Positions 55,542-63,643 of a stretch of DNA of 64,000 nucleotides are shown piece by piece; position 1 is the stretch's first letter, and every line of letters starts with the position of its first letter. The translations under genes were made by a program, and so were the position numbers. The stretch lies in the NCBI RefSeq assembly GCF_002979555.1, contig NZ_PCOZ01000006.1:310001-374000 (forward strand), read 5' to 3'. Source of the DNA: Pseudomonas sp. MYb60. Its GTDB lineage: Bacteria > Pseudomonadota > Gammaproteobacteria > Pseudomonadales > Pseudomonadaceae. The notes beneath the pieces were generated by a model. The model saw only the letters and a list, made by a program, of their open reading frames with translations. It ran no database searches and was not told the DNA's origin.

Positions 55542-56324
55542 TCAGAACGCTGGCAGTACAGCGCCGCTGTATTTCTTCTCGATGAACGCTTTGACTTCCG
55601 GGCTGGTCAGGGCCTTGGACAGTTTCTGGATTGCATCGCTGTCCTTGTTGTCCGGACGCGCTACCAGGTAGTTCACATACGGAGAATCGGCACCTTCGAT
55701 CAACAGCGCGTCTTTGGCTGGGTTCAAGCCAGCTTCCAGCGCGTAGTTGGTGTTGATCAGGTCCAGGTCAACCTGGTCCAGCACGCGTGGCAGCAGGGCC
55801 GATTCCAGCTCTTTGAACTTCAGGTTCTTCGGGTTGCTGGCGATGTCTTTCGGGGTGGCCAGGGCGTTTTTCGGGTCTTTCAGGGTGATCACGCCGGCCT
55901 TTTGCAGCAGCAACAGGGCACGGCCGCTGTTGGAGCCTTCGTTAGGGATGGCAACGGTCGCGCCATCCTTGAGCTCGGAGATGTTCTTGATCTTCTTCGA
56001 GTAAGCGCCGAACGGTTCAACGTGCACGCCGACCACGGTGGTCAGGTTGGTGCCTTTACCTTTGTTGAAGTTTTCCAGGTACGGCAGGGTCTGGAAATAG
56101 TTGGCGTCCAGACGCTTCTCGGCGACTTGTACGTTGGGCTGTACATAGTCGGTGAAGACTTTGATCTGCAGGTCCACGCCTTCTTTGGCCAGGGTTGGCT
56201 TGATCAGCTCGAGGATCTCCGCGTGCGGGATCGGGGTGGCGGCAACCACCAGCTTCTCGTTGGCCTGGGCAAAGCCTGCAGTCAGGGCAGCCGCCAGTGC
56301 GGTAAACAACAGAACCTTTTTCAT
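55542..56324 (-). CDS. MetQ/NlpA-family substrate-binding protein, unlinked to metNI
   Basis: 260 residues. It has a signal peptide ending FAQA without lipobox Cys, so it is a soluble periplasmic protein. The NlpA fold is clear (VFTDYVQPNVQVAEKRLDAN, YFQTLPYLENFNKGKGTNL). It has its own terminator and no permease or ATPase beside it. It must use metNI from elsewhere, for example the copy at about 41-42.6 kb, or another set. An SfnR-like gene lies just upstream on the same strand. Confidence 0.88.
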   Translation of the reverse strand: MKKVLLFTALAAALTAGFAQANEKLVVAATPIPHAEILELIKPTLAKEGVDLQIKVFTDYVQPNVQVAEKRLDANYFQTLPYLENFNKGKGTNLTTVVGVHVEPFGAYSKKIKNISELKDGATVAIPNEGSNSGRALLLLQKAGVITLKDPKNALATPKDIASNPKNLKFKELESALLPRVLDQVDLDLINTNYALEAGLNPAKDALLIEGADSPYVNYLVARPDNKDSDAIQKLSKALTSPEVKAFIEKKYSGAVLPAF

Positions 56325-56451
56325 GCAGTGTCCTTATCGGAATTCCGGGGGCGTCTGAGACGACCGTTTTTATATGGTGTGCCAGCGAAGTGCTATCGCG
56401 GCGTGGGTGTGACAATACCTAGATTTTTTATTCCCGAACAATATCTTTTAT

Positions 56452-57378
56452 TCACGTTGATATTCCATTTTGTTCATGTAGGAATTTACGTAATGTTTCT
56501 TGCTCGGCAGGGCTGGCACTGTTGAAGATCCGCTGCACTTGCTCCAACGGCGACCCGGCAACCGGCAGGTTCAGGTGCTCCGGCAAAATCTCGTCGCCAC
56601 TACTGACTAACAATGCAAAGTGAATAACGTTTTCCAGCTCGCGGGTATTACCCGGCCAGCTGTGATGCTCCAGCACCTGCTGGGCGGCGTCGCTGATCAG
56701 CGGCACCGGCAAATCCAGGCGCTGGCTGTAGATGCCGAGGAAATATTCGGCCAACGACAGGATGTCGCCGACCCGCTCGCGCAGCGCCGGCAACTCCAGC
56801 TGGCCTTCGCTCAGGTAATGGAACAAGCGCTCATGAAACTTGCCCGCCGCCACGGCCTGGGCTAGGTCGATGCTGGTGGCGGCAACCAAACGCACATCTA
56901 CCGGGCTCGGCTGATGGGCACCGACGCGGGTGACTTCATGATTTTCCAACGCGGCGAGCAACTTGACCTGAATCGGCAACGGCAAGTCGCCGATCTCGTC
57001 CAGGTACAAAGTGCCGCCGTTGGCAGAACCAAACCAGCCAGCCCGGCTGCTGGCCGCGCCACTGTGGCTACCGGCTGCGTAGCCGAATAATTCGGCGTCG
57101 GCATACGTGGGGCTGATGGCCCCGCAATTGACCGACACGAACAGCCCGCTGCGGTCGCTACCCCGGTGAATGTGGCGCGCCAACAACTCCTTACCGCTGC
57201 CGGTCTCGCCGCGAATCAACACCGGCAAGGCACGGGGGGCGAGGCTTTCGAGGTCTTCGCGCAGCTGGCGCGAGCGCGGGTCGACAAACACCAGCGCCTT
57301 GGCGCGGATGCTCAGCGGGCTTTTATCGGCGTCGGGGAAGGTCAGCAGTGGCTGGCCGTAGGTTTCATGCAGACTCAT
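56452..57378 (-). CDS. SfnR-like sigma-54-interacting AAA+ protein without HTH
   Basis: 308 residues from the ATG at 57378. AAA+ core: Walker A RGETGSGKELLA (57-64 core), Walker B GGTLYLDEIGD (about 121-131), sensor II WPGNTRELEN (241-250). The overall sequence resembles SfnR regulators of sulfone use. Three features are unusual: the GAFTGA sigma-54 contact loop reads GSHSGA (103-108); the usual arginine-finger segment FREDLYYRL reads FHERLFHYL (181-189), with both finger positions changed; and the protein ends about 60 residues after sensor II with no Fis-type HTH. It may be a co-regulator or a degenerate paralogue. Confidence 0.8.
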   Translation of the reverse strand: MSLHETYGQPLLTFPDADKSPLSIRAKALVFVDPRSRQLREDLESLAPRALPVLIRGETGSGKELLARHIHRGSDRSGLFVSVNCGAISPTYADAELFGYAAGSHSGAASSRAGWFGSANGGTLYLDEIGDLPLPIQVKLLAALENHEVTRVGAHQPSPVDVRLVAATSIDLAQAVAAGKFHERLFHYLSEGQLELPALRERVGDILSLAEYFLGIYSQRLDLPVPLISDAAQQVLEHHSWPGNTRELENVIHFALLVSSGDEILPEHLNLPVAGSPLEQVQRIFNSASPAEQETLRKFLHEQNGIST

Positions 57379-57425
57379 GGCAGGCTCCCGCCCCAATCCA
57401 CTCAGGGACGGGGCGTTGAAAATAA

Positions 57426-58007
57426 TCAGGCAGTGCGCCGGGCGTGGTGCTCAAGGCGGCTCTGCAGGCGATAGAGGTAAGCAAAACCCTGCTCCCAGCG
57501 CTGGTGGCCGGACTTCACATTGATATGCCCGGCGCCCGACAGGATGCCGGCTTCGGCACCCCAGTTACGCGCCAACTCCAGGGCCCGTGGGGCGCTGACG
57601 GCGGCGTCGTTATCAGAGCTGACTACCTGGCTGGGAAACGGCAACAGGGTGGTGGGAATCGGTGCGAAATTACGCAAGGCAGGTGAGCAGGCCGGCCGTT
57701 CGACATCGGCCGGGGCCACCAGCAAGGCACCCCGCACCTGACGCAGAAATTGCAGAGGCGCCGTCGCCGCCCAATGCGCCACCGTGATGCAACCCAGGCT
57801 ATGAGCAATGAGGATCACCGGCGTGCTGTCGGCTGCGATGGCCTCGGCCAGTGCCGCCACCCAGTCTTCGCGACGCGGGGTCAGCCAATCGGCCTGCTCC
57901 ACGCGGGCGCTGTTGGGCAGGCTGTTCTGCCAGTGACTTTGCCAATGATCTTCTGGCGATCCTTGCCAGCCCGGCACGATCAGATAACGAATCGACTCGC
58001 TGTGCAT
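57426..58007 (-). CDS. RBBP9/YdeN-family alpha/beta hydrolase
   Basis: 193 residues, typical length. The nucleophile motif LIAHSLGC gives Ser70, with Asp132 or Asp134 in VVSSDNDAAV and His161 in GAGHIN completing a Ser-Asp-His triad. The N-terminus (YLIVPGWQGSPEDHWQ) is diagnostic of the family, which includes small serine hydrolases of unclear substrate. It lies 47 bases upstream of the SfnR-like gene on the same strand, so the two may be co-transcribed. Confidence 0.92.
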   Translation of the reverse strand: MHSESIRYLIVPGWQGSPEDHWQSHWQNSLPNSARVEQADWLTPRREDWVAALAEAIAADSTPVILIAHSLGCITVAHWAATAPLQFLRQVRGALLVAPADVERPACSPALRNFAPIPTTLLPFPSQVVSSDNDAAVSAPRALELARNWGAEAGILSGAGHINVKSGHQRWEQGFAYLYRLQSRLEHHARRTA

Positions 58008-58127
58008 GGGTGTGCCCTCCTGCAGCGTTTAACGTTGCTGACCAGTATAGGGACGCGGTTTATATTCGTTAAGGAATAAGAAGCTATTTATTAATAACCA
58101 AAAACTCAAATCTGATGAATTTCAAAA

Positions 58128-58155
58128 TGTGGGAGGGGGCAAGCCCCCTCCCACA
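58128..58155. repeat. REP element
   Basis: GTGTGGGAGGGGGCTTGCCC-type palindrome, read here as TGTGGGAGGGGGCAAGCCCC then CTCCCACA. It is a near-perfect palindrome between the RBBP9-like gene and the DUF6124 gene. Confidence 0.85.
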
Positions 58156-58189
58156 CTGACCTGGTTTCACAGTCCAATTGCAGTGGTTT

Positions 58190-58438
58190 TCAGGTCGTGA
58201 GCTGGGTCCGAGGCAGGCAGTCAAGGGTGCGATCTACCACCGTCTTGGCCATTTCCAGCAAATGCCACACCGCATGGACCTTCGCGCGGTCGTGCGGCTG
58301 CAGGTGCTCACAACAGTCCCACACTGTGGCCGAGGCACTATGGATCATGTGAGCGATATAAAGTTGGGCGTCTTCGAAACTGAGGTTTTCGTTGGCGACG
58401 AGGCAATCGAGGGGTGGATCGGGGAGTGCTTTGGTCAT
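58190..58438 (-). CDS. DUF6124 (formerly DUF3077) family small protein
   Basis: 82 residues from the ATG at 58438 (MTKALPDPPLDCLVANENLS). The family is confined to Pseudomonas and relatives, usually about 80-120 residues, with a helical core like SFEDAQLYIAHMIHSASAT. No function is known. It is a single gene. The 304 bases between it and exbD hold a terminator for exbD at 58686-58724 and no other feature that I recognise. Confidence 0.8.
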   Translation of the reverse strand: MTKALPDPPLDCLVANENLSFEDAQLYIAHMIHSASATVWDCCEHLQPHDRAKVHAVWHLLEMAKTVVDRTLDCLPRTQLTT

Positions 58439-58685
58439 GGTGTAACTCCAATAGGAACACCAGCGCACCCGAGGGTGCCCCACGCACAGCCACCATAACC
58501 GCGGATGTGAACCGTGTGCCTATTGAACTCAGGCTGCTAAACCCGATCACTGAAAACCAGCGACGGGCCGAAGACTAGCCATCCATTCCAACAGCCACAA
58601 GGCGGCGGGGATTGTCTCGGAAACGTCCTGCAATTTAAAGGGACACGACTTGCTGGCCCTTTACAAACCATGACGAGATTGGAGC

Positions 58686-58724
58686 AAAAAAAGGCCGCAC
58701 CCTGCCAAGGAGACGGCCAAAAAA
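58686..58724 (-). terminator. Intrinsic terminator after exbD
   Basis: On the minus strand the stem GGCCG ... CGGCC (58693-58697 with 58714-58718) is followed by a run of seven Ts (A-run 58686-58692 on plus); an A-run also flanks the other side. It lies about 20 bases after the exbD stop and closes the tonB-exbB-exbD transcript. Confidence 0.85.
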
Positions 58725-58742
58725 TTGTCGAGGCTTTTGCAT

Positions 58743-59144
58743 TCAACGGGCGGTAATCACCGACAGCTTGGTAATGCCCGCACGTTCGATCGACGCCATG
58801 GCTCGCGCCACTTCGCCGTAGTTCACACCATCGTCAGCCTGCAGTTGCACCCGCACATCGGGGTCCTTGGCTTTCGCCGCCTGCAGGTTGAATTCCAGCA
58901 GGTCCGGCTGGATTTCGTCCTTGTTGATAAACAGTTTGCCGGCGCCGTCGATGCTGACCACCAGCGGGTCCTTCTGCTCGACCGGGGCCACGGCCTCGGT
59001 CTTGGGCAGGTTGATCGGAATCGCGTTGGTCAGCAGCGGCGCGGTGACGATGAACACCACCAGCAGGACCAGCATCACGTCCACCAGCGGTGTGACGTTG
59101 ATCTCGCTCAGTACCTCATCGCTGTCTTGCGTGGAGAAGGCCAT
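58743..59144 (-). CDS. exbD: Biopolymer transport protein ExbD
   Basis: 133 residues. A single N-terminal transmembrane segment carries the essential Asp (INVTPLVDVMLVLLVVFIV), followed by a periplasmic domain. ExbD works with ExbB as the proton-driven motor for TonB. It lies one base downstream of exbB. Confidence 0.95.
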   Translation of the reverse strand: MAFSTQDSDEVLSEINVTPLVDVMLVLLVVFIVTAPLLTNAIPINLPKTEAVAPVEQKDPLVVSIDGAGKLFINKDEIQPDLLEFNLQAAKAKDPDVRVQLQADDGVNYGEVARAMASIERAGITKLSVITAR

Positions 59145-59145
59145 C

Positions 59146-59865
59146 TCAGGACGCCTCCTTCACTTTCTGCGGGTTGCCGGCGGCGGATTTGCTCAGCGTC
59201 GGGTGCAGCAGCACGCGGAACGAATTTTTCTGCGCCAGGCTGTAGAAGTCGTGGGCGAAGTCGTCCAGGTCGGCGGCGGTCAGCTTGAGGCGACGCAGGA
59301 AGTAGTTGTAGACCAGCACCGCCGGTACCGCGACGGCGATACCTACGCCCGTGGCAACCAGTGCGGCACCAATCGGGCCGGCGACGGTTTCGAGGCTGGC
59401 AGAACCGGCGGCGCTGATGCCCTTCAAGGCTTCCATGATGCCCCACACGGTGCCGAACAGGCCGATGAACGGCGAGGTGCTGCCGATACTGGCGACCACG
59501 GCCAGGCCGGTTTCCAGGGAGCGCCGTTCACGAACGATCTGCTGGCGCAGGGCGCGTTCGAGACGGTCCTGATGGTTGATCGCCTGGCTCAGGTCGGCAG
59601 CGTGTGGGGTTTCGCCCACCTGGATTGCGGCATAACCCGCCTGGGCCACACGGGCTGCGGCGCCGGGTTGGGTTTCAGCCAGCTCGGCGGCCGAGTCGAG
59701 ACTCGACGCCGCCCAGAACTGTTTGTGGAGTTTGCGATCCTGCGCCTTGAGGCGGCCGAACTGCACACCCTTGAGCAGGGCCAGGCCCCAAGTGGCGATC
59801 GAAAAGACCACCAGCAGCCAGATCACCGCGCTTTCGATGGATTCAAGTGGAGATGCTAATGCCAT
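59146..59865 (-). CDS. exbB: MotA/TolQ/ExbB family motor protein ExbB
   Basis: 239 residues from ATG 59865. Three transmembrane segments: about 13-33, and two in the core (TGLAVVASIGSTSPFIGLFG; IGAALVATGVGIAVAVPAVL) that match the MotA_ExbB pore helices. It sits between tonB and exbD in an operon. Confidence 0.94.
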   Translation of the reverse strand: MALASPLESIESAVIWLLVVFSIATWGLALLKGVQFGRLKAQDRKLHKQFWAASSLDSAAELAETQPGAAARVAQAGYAAIQVGETPHAADLSQAINHQDRLERALRQQIVRERRSLETGLAVVASIGSTSPFIGLFGTVWGIMEALKGISAAGSASLETVAGPIGAALVATGVGIAVAVPAVLVYNYFLRRLKLTAADLDDFAHDFYSLAQKNSFRVLLHPTLSKSAAGNPQKVKEAS

Positions 59866-59919
59866 GATGTGTTCCCTCTGTGCAGGTCGCGGCGTGTGCA
59901 ACACACCGCAGCCGAATAG

Positions 59920-60732
59920 TTAGTGAATCTTGAAATCGATCGGTACGCTGACCCAGCCGTCCTGCGCTACATCGCCCTGCTTGGCCGGCACGAAGCTCCA
60001 GCGCTTCACGGCGGTCAGTGCGGCGTCGTCGAGTTGCTGGCGACCGCTGCTCTTCTGGACCTGGATCTCACCCGGCTTGCCGCTGGCCAGCACATGCACC
60101 CGCAGCAACACCGTGCCTTCCCAACCGCGACGCTGAGCCAGTGACGGATATTCCGGCGCCGGGTTCTTCAGGTAAGCGGCGTTGGCCGAAGCCGGTGTGA
60201 CCGGGGCTGGGGCCGGTGGAGCAGGTGGTGCGGGCGGTGCAGGTGTCGGCGGTGCTGGCGGTTGCTCGACCGGTTTGGGTGCGGGCTGCGGCTTGGGCAC
60301 CGGCTTCGGCACGGGCTTGGGTTTGGGAATCGGTTTTTTCGGCGCCGGCTTGGCGGCCAATTCGTCCACCACGGGCGGTGGTGGCTCGACCACCGGCGGC
60401 GGCGGTGGTGGCGGCGCAGGCGGTGGCGGTTCGACCACAGGCGGCGCCGGCTGGGAAAATTCGATGGTCATCGGCGGAATTTCCGGCGGCACGATCGGCA
60501 GCACCGGGGTCGGCTTCTGCGCCACCCAGTAGATCACTGCGCCGTGCAGGGCCAGGGCCAGCAAACCGAGCAGAATCCCCTCGCGGCGACTCAAGATGCC
60601 CTTGGGGGTTTTCTGCGTTCGCAGTTGCCCCAACGGCGCACGGTGCGGCCGGCCAAGGTCGACCAACTCACCACCCGGTGCCTGGCGCCACGGCGCCTCG
60701 TGTGCACTGGCGGCGGTCTGGACATTGCCCAT
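59920..60732 (-). CDS. tonB: Energy transducer TonB
   Basis: 270 residues from the ATG at 60732, preceded by AGGGAG; an opening to 60780 is unsupported. It has one transmembrane segment (LLGLLALALHGAVIYWVAQ), then a long Pro-rich region with Lys-Pro repeats spanning the periplasm (about residues 85-180), and a C-terminal TonB domain (YPSLAQRRGWEGTVLLRVHV). It passes energy to outer-membrane receptors. I see no consensus Fur box upstream, so it may serve a non-iron receptor set. Confidence 0.93.
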   Translation of the reverse strand: MGNVQTAASAHEAPWRQAPGGELVDLGRPHRAPLGQLRTQKTPKGILSRREGILLGLLALALHGAVIYWVAQKPTPVLPIVPPEIPPMTIEFSQPAPPVVEPPPPAPPPPPPPVVEPPPPVVDELAAKPAPKKPIPKPKPVPKPVPKPQPAPKPVEQPPAPPTPAPPAPPAPPAPAPVTPASANAAYLKNPAPEYPSLAQRRGWEGTVLLRVHVLASGKPGEIQVQKSSGRQQLDDAALTAVKRWSFVPAKQGDVAQDGWVSVPIDFKIH

Positions 60733-60972
60733 TGATTCACTCCCTACGGTTTTAAAACAAAAAAACCGACAGGCCTGCATGGAAGGCCGTCGAGGGCTGA
60801 ATCATCGGGGCCAGACGCTTATCTCTTAAAGTAATCTTTAAAGTTATACATAGACCCAAACCGAATAAACAAAACAAGCTGAAACGTCAAAGCCCCGTTC
60901 TGTGCGGGCTGGCGAGCAGCACGAATTTTTCGATGCTTTTCAGGCATACAAAATATTCGGCAAAGGCATCGC

Positions 60973-61824
60973 TCAATGCGGGTTGTTCGCGCACAAATCG
61001 AGCAATTGGCGCTGCAGGCTCTGCCCTGATGCGCCCAGGCCAGTCCGGGCGTACAGCGCCAGGCGCACACCTTGCACTGACGGCAAACCGCAGTCCGGCC
61101 CCAGCACCACATGCCCCGGCTGTACCACCCGGGTCGGCAACAGGCTGATGCCCAACCCGGCCGCCACCGCCGAACACACACTGGCGAGGCTCGCGCTGGA
61201 ATAGCCGATGCGCCAGCGCCAGCCCGCCACTTCCAGGTGCTGCAACATTTCATTGCGATACAGGCCCCCCACCGGAAAGGCCACCAAGGGCAAGGGGTCG
61301 CGTCCCAGTGACGGCGTGCTGCGGCTGTCCACCCAACACAGCGGTTCTGGCCAGGAGGCGAGGCAGTCGTCGCTGTCACCCATTTGCTTGACCAACAGCA
61401 CATCGAATTCGCCGCTGCGGTATTGGCGTTGCAACTCGGGGCCCAGGCCGCTGGTGACCTCCAGGCGTACCCGCGGATAGGCCAGCACAAAGGCGGAGAG
61501 CAACGGCATCAGGCGTTCGGCGGCGAAGTCTTCTGGCACACCGAGGCGCAGCACGCCGTCACTCTGCTGGTTGATCAGCACGTCGGCAGCCTCTTCATGC
61601 AGTGCCAGGATGCGCCGCGCGTAGGCCAGCAAGCGTTCTCCCTCGACGGTGGCCACCACGTGACGCTGATCGCGGTCGAGCAACTGGCACGCGACGGCGT
61701 CTTCCAGACGGCGAATCTGCTGGCTCACGGTGGATTGGGTCAGGTGCAGGCGCTCAGCGGCGCGGGTGAAATTGCCGCAGTCCACCACGGCGACAAAACT
61801 GCGTAACAACACGGGATCGAACAT
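60973..61824 (-). CDS. LysR-type regulator
   Basis: About 283 residues from the ATG at 61824 (MFDPVLLRSFVAVVDCGNFT); ATGs at 61836 and 61848 are also possible. It has an N-terminal winged HTH (FTRAAERLHLTQSTVSQQIR) and a LysR effector domain. It is divergent from a deaminase-MFS pair across about 100 bases, which it probably controls. The gap contains an AT-rich stretch near 61857-61885 suited to a LysR site. The 240 bases on its other side, before tonB, show no supported gene. Confidence 0.88.
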   Translation of the reverse strand: MFDPVLLRSFVAVVDCGNFTRAAERLHLTQSTVSQQIRRLEDAVACQLLDRDQRHVVATVEGERLLAYARRILALHEEAADVLINQQSDGVLRLGVPEDFAAERLMPLLSAFVLAYPRVRLEVTSGLGPELQRQYRSGEFDVLLVKQMGDSDDCLASWPEPLCWVDSRSTPSLGRDPLPLVAFPVGGLYRNEMLQHLEVAGWRWRIGYSSASLASVCSAVAAGLGISLLPTRVVQPGHVVLGPDCGLPSVQGVRLALYARTGLGASGQSLQRQLLDLCANNPH

Positions 61825-61928
61825 CGCGGCCACCATTGCATTTGCCACTGATTGGCATGGTTATATTTAATTTCAGAATACATCGGCGGCTGCGCATACT
61901 TCATCTTTCATCTTGCCGAGGCTATTTC

Positions 61929-62390
61929 ATGAGCGACGATCAACAGCATCTGCAACGCGCCATCGCGCTGGCGCACACCAATGTCGCCGAGGGTGGCCGC
62001 CCGTTCGGCGCGGTGCTGACGCGCCACGGCGTGGTGCTGGTTGAAGCCGTGAATGAGATCCACCTGACCCAGGACCCCACCGCCCACGCCGAGCTGCTGG
62101 CGATCCGCAAAGCCAGCCAGCAGGTAGGCGCACGCCTGGAGGGTTGCGTGATCTACGCCAGCGGCCAACCCTGCCCGATGTGCCTGAGCGCCATGTACCT
62201 GTGTGGCGTGGAGCGGGTGGTGTTTGCGGCCAGCAACGCGATGGCCGAACCCTTCGGGCTGTCGACGGCGGCAATCGGCCAACAGGTCGGCTTGCCCCTC
62301 GGCGAACAGCGCTTGCCGATCCAGCACCTGCCCGATGCCGCGATGACCACGCTGTACCACCAATGGAAAACCCTGCATGACCCTCAATAA
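61929..62390 (+). CDS. Nucleoside/guanine deaminase of the cytidine deaminase superfamily
   Basis: 153 residues from ATG 61929. The zinc-binding set is complete: HAE (His53, Glu55) and PCPMC (Cys82, Cys85). The size and the N-terminal EGGRPFGAVLTRHG fit the GuaD/TadA-like branch that acts on free bases or nucleosides rather than tRNA; the true substrate is not certain. It overlaps the MFS gene by 14 bases. The divergent LysR gene likely regulates it. Confidence 0.88.
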   Translation: MSDDQQHLQRAIALAHTNVAEGGRPFGAVLTRHGVVLVEAVNEIHLTQDPTAHAELLAIRKASQQVGARLEGCVIYASGQPCPMCLSAMYLCGVERVVFAASNAMAEPFGLSTAAIGQQVGLPLGEQRLPIQHLPDAAMTTLYHQWKTLHDPQ

Positions 62391-63546
62391 ATCCCTCGCC
62401 GGCTGGGGCCTGCTGGTGGTGCTCGGCCTGAATTTGCGGCCGATTCTCAGCTCCATCAGCCCGTTGCTCGGCGACATTCGCCTGGCCACCGGCCTGAGCT
62501 TCCAGAGCAGCGCCCTGCTCACCAGCCTGCCGGTGATTTGCATGGGCCTGGTGGCGCTGGTGGGCGTGCGTGTCGAGGCGCAACTGGGCGAACGGCGCGG
62601 CATCGCCCTGGGCCTGATGATGATTCTGCTGGCGTGCCTGGCGCGCTGGCTGCTGGGCCAGGGCTCGACACTGCTGGTCACCGCGTTGCTGGGGGGTGCC
62701 GGCGTGGCGCTGATCCAGGCGCTGGTACCGGCGATGATCAAGCGCGAATTCCATCACCGCGTGCCCGTGGCGATGGGCGTGTATTCAGCCTCGCTGATGG
62801 CCGGCGGCGGTCTGGCCGCGTTGTTCAGCCCGTTGGTGGCCTCGCACTTCCAGGACTGGCAGGCCGGCTTGGGCGTGTGGCTGTTGCCCGCGCTGGGGGC
62901 GCTGTTGCTGTGGGCCTGGCTGCCCCTCGGCGCAGCCAAGGGCACAAAAGAGATTCCTGCGTTCAAGGGCCTGCGCAACCGCCGCGCGTGGCTGCTGGCG
63001 CTGTACTTCGGCCTGGTGAATTGCGGCTACATGAGCCTGGTGGCGTGGCTGCCGGCGTTCTATCAGCAATTGGGCTGGGGCGTGTTGCCCAGCGGTTCGC
63101 TGCTGGCGTTCATGACGATCTTCCAGGTGCTTGCCGCGCTGCTGATGCCGGTGCTGGCGCAACGCGGCGTGGACCGTCGGCCGCTGCTGTGGATCAGCCT
63201 GCTGGCCCAGGCCATCGGCTACCTCGGCCTGATCATCGCGCCGCTGCAATTGACCCATGTGTGGGTGGCCTTGTGCGGCTTCGGCCTGGGCGCGTGTTTT
63301 GCCCTGAGCCTGCTGCTGACCCTCGACCACCATCGCGACCCGCGCCAGGCCGGGCAATTGGCCGCGTTTGTGCAGGGTGTGGGTTTCCTGATCAACGCCA
63401 TTTCGCCGTGGATGACCGGCTGGTTGCGTCAGCTCACCGGCAACTTCGTCAGTGCCTGGGTGGTGCTGGCAGTCACCGCCGTGGCAATGCTGGTGGTAAC
63501 CCGCGTGTTCCGCCCGGCCAGCTACCGCACGGCGCCTGCTCTATAG
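62377..63546 (+). CDS. MFS transporter, CynX/NimT family
   Basis: 389 residues, about twelve transmembrane segments, with the cyanate/nitroimidazole-transporter-like N-terminus (LLVVLGLNLRPILSSISPLL). Overlap with the deaminase gene suggests they act on the same compound, for example import of a base that the deaminase then degrades. Export of its product is an alternative. Confidence 0.88.
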   Translation: MTLNKSLAGWGLLVVLGLNLRPILSSISPLLGDIRLATGLSFQSSALLTSLPVICMGLVALVGVRVEAQLGERRGIALGLMMILLACLARWLLGQGSTLLVTALLGGAGVALIQALVPAMIKREFHHRVPVAMGVYSASLMAGGGLAALFSPLVASHFQDWQAGLGVWLLPALGALLLWAWLPLGAAKGTKEIPAFKGLRNRRAWLLALYFGLVNCGYMSLVAWLPAFYQQLGWGVLPSGSLLAFMTIFQVLAALLMPVLAQRGVDRRPLLWISLLAQAIGYLGLIIAPLQLTHVWVALCGFGLGACFALSLLLTLDHHRDPRQAGQLAAFVQGVGFLINAISPWMTGWLRQLTGNFVSAWVVLAVTAVAMLVVTRVFRPASYRTAPAL

Positions 63547-63643
63547 ATATGCATTTAAGATCTATATAAAACAATAATGCTTCATTGACGGAATAAGCAG
63601 CACCCTTAAAATCCCGGTTCCCCTCTTGGACGCCGGGCTTTCC

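Noticed and set aside
60190..60470. Repetitive GGCGGTGG/ACCGCC tract resembling a repeat array
   Set aside because: It is the coding sequence for the Pro-rich and Lys-Pro spacer of TonB.
60733..60860. Fur box for the tonB operon
   Set aside because: The AT-rich stretch near 60820-60855 does not match the GATAATGATAATCATTATC consensus well enough.
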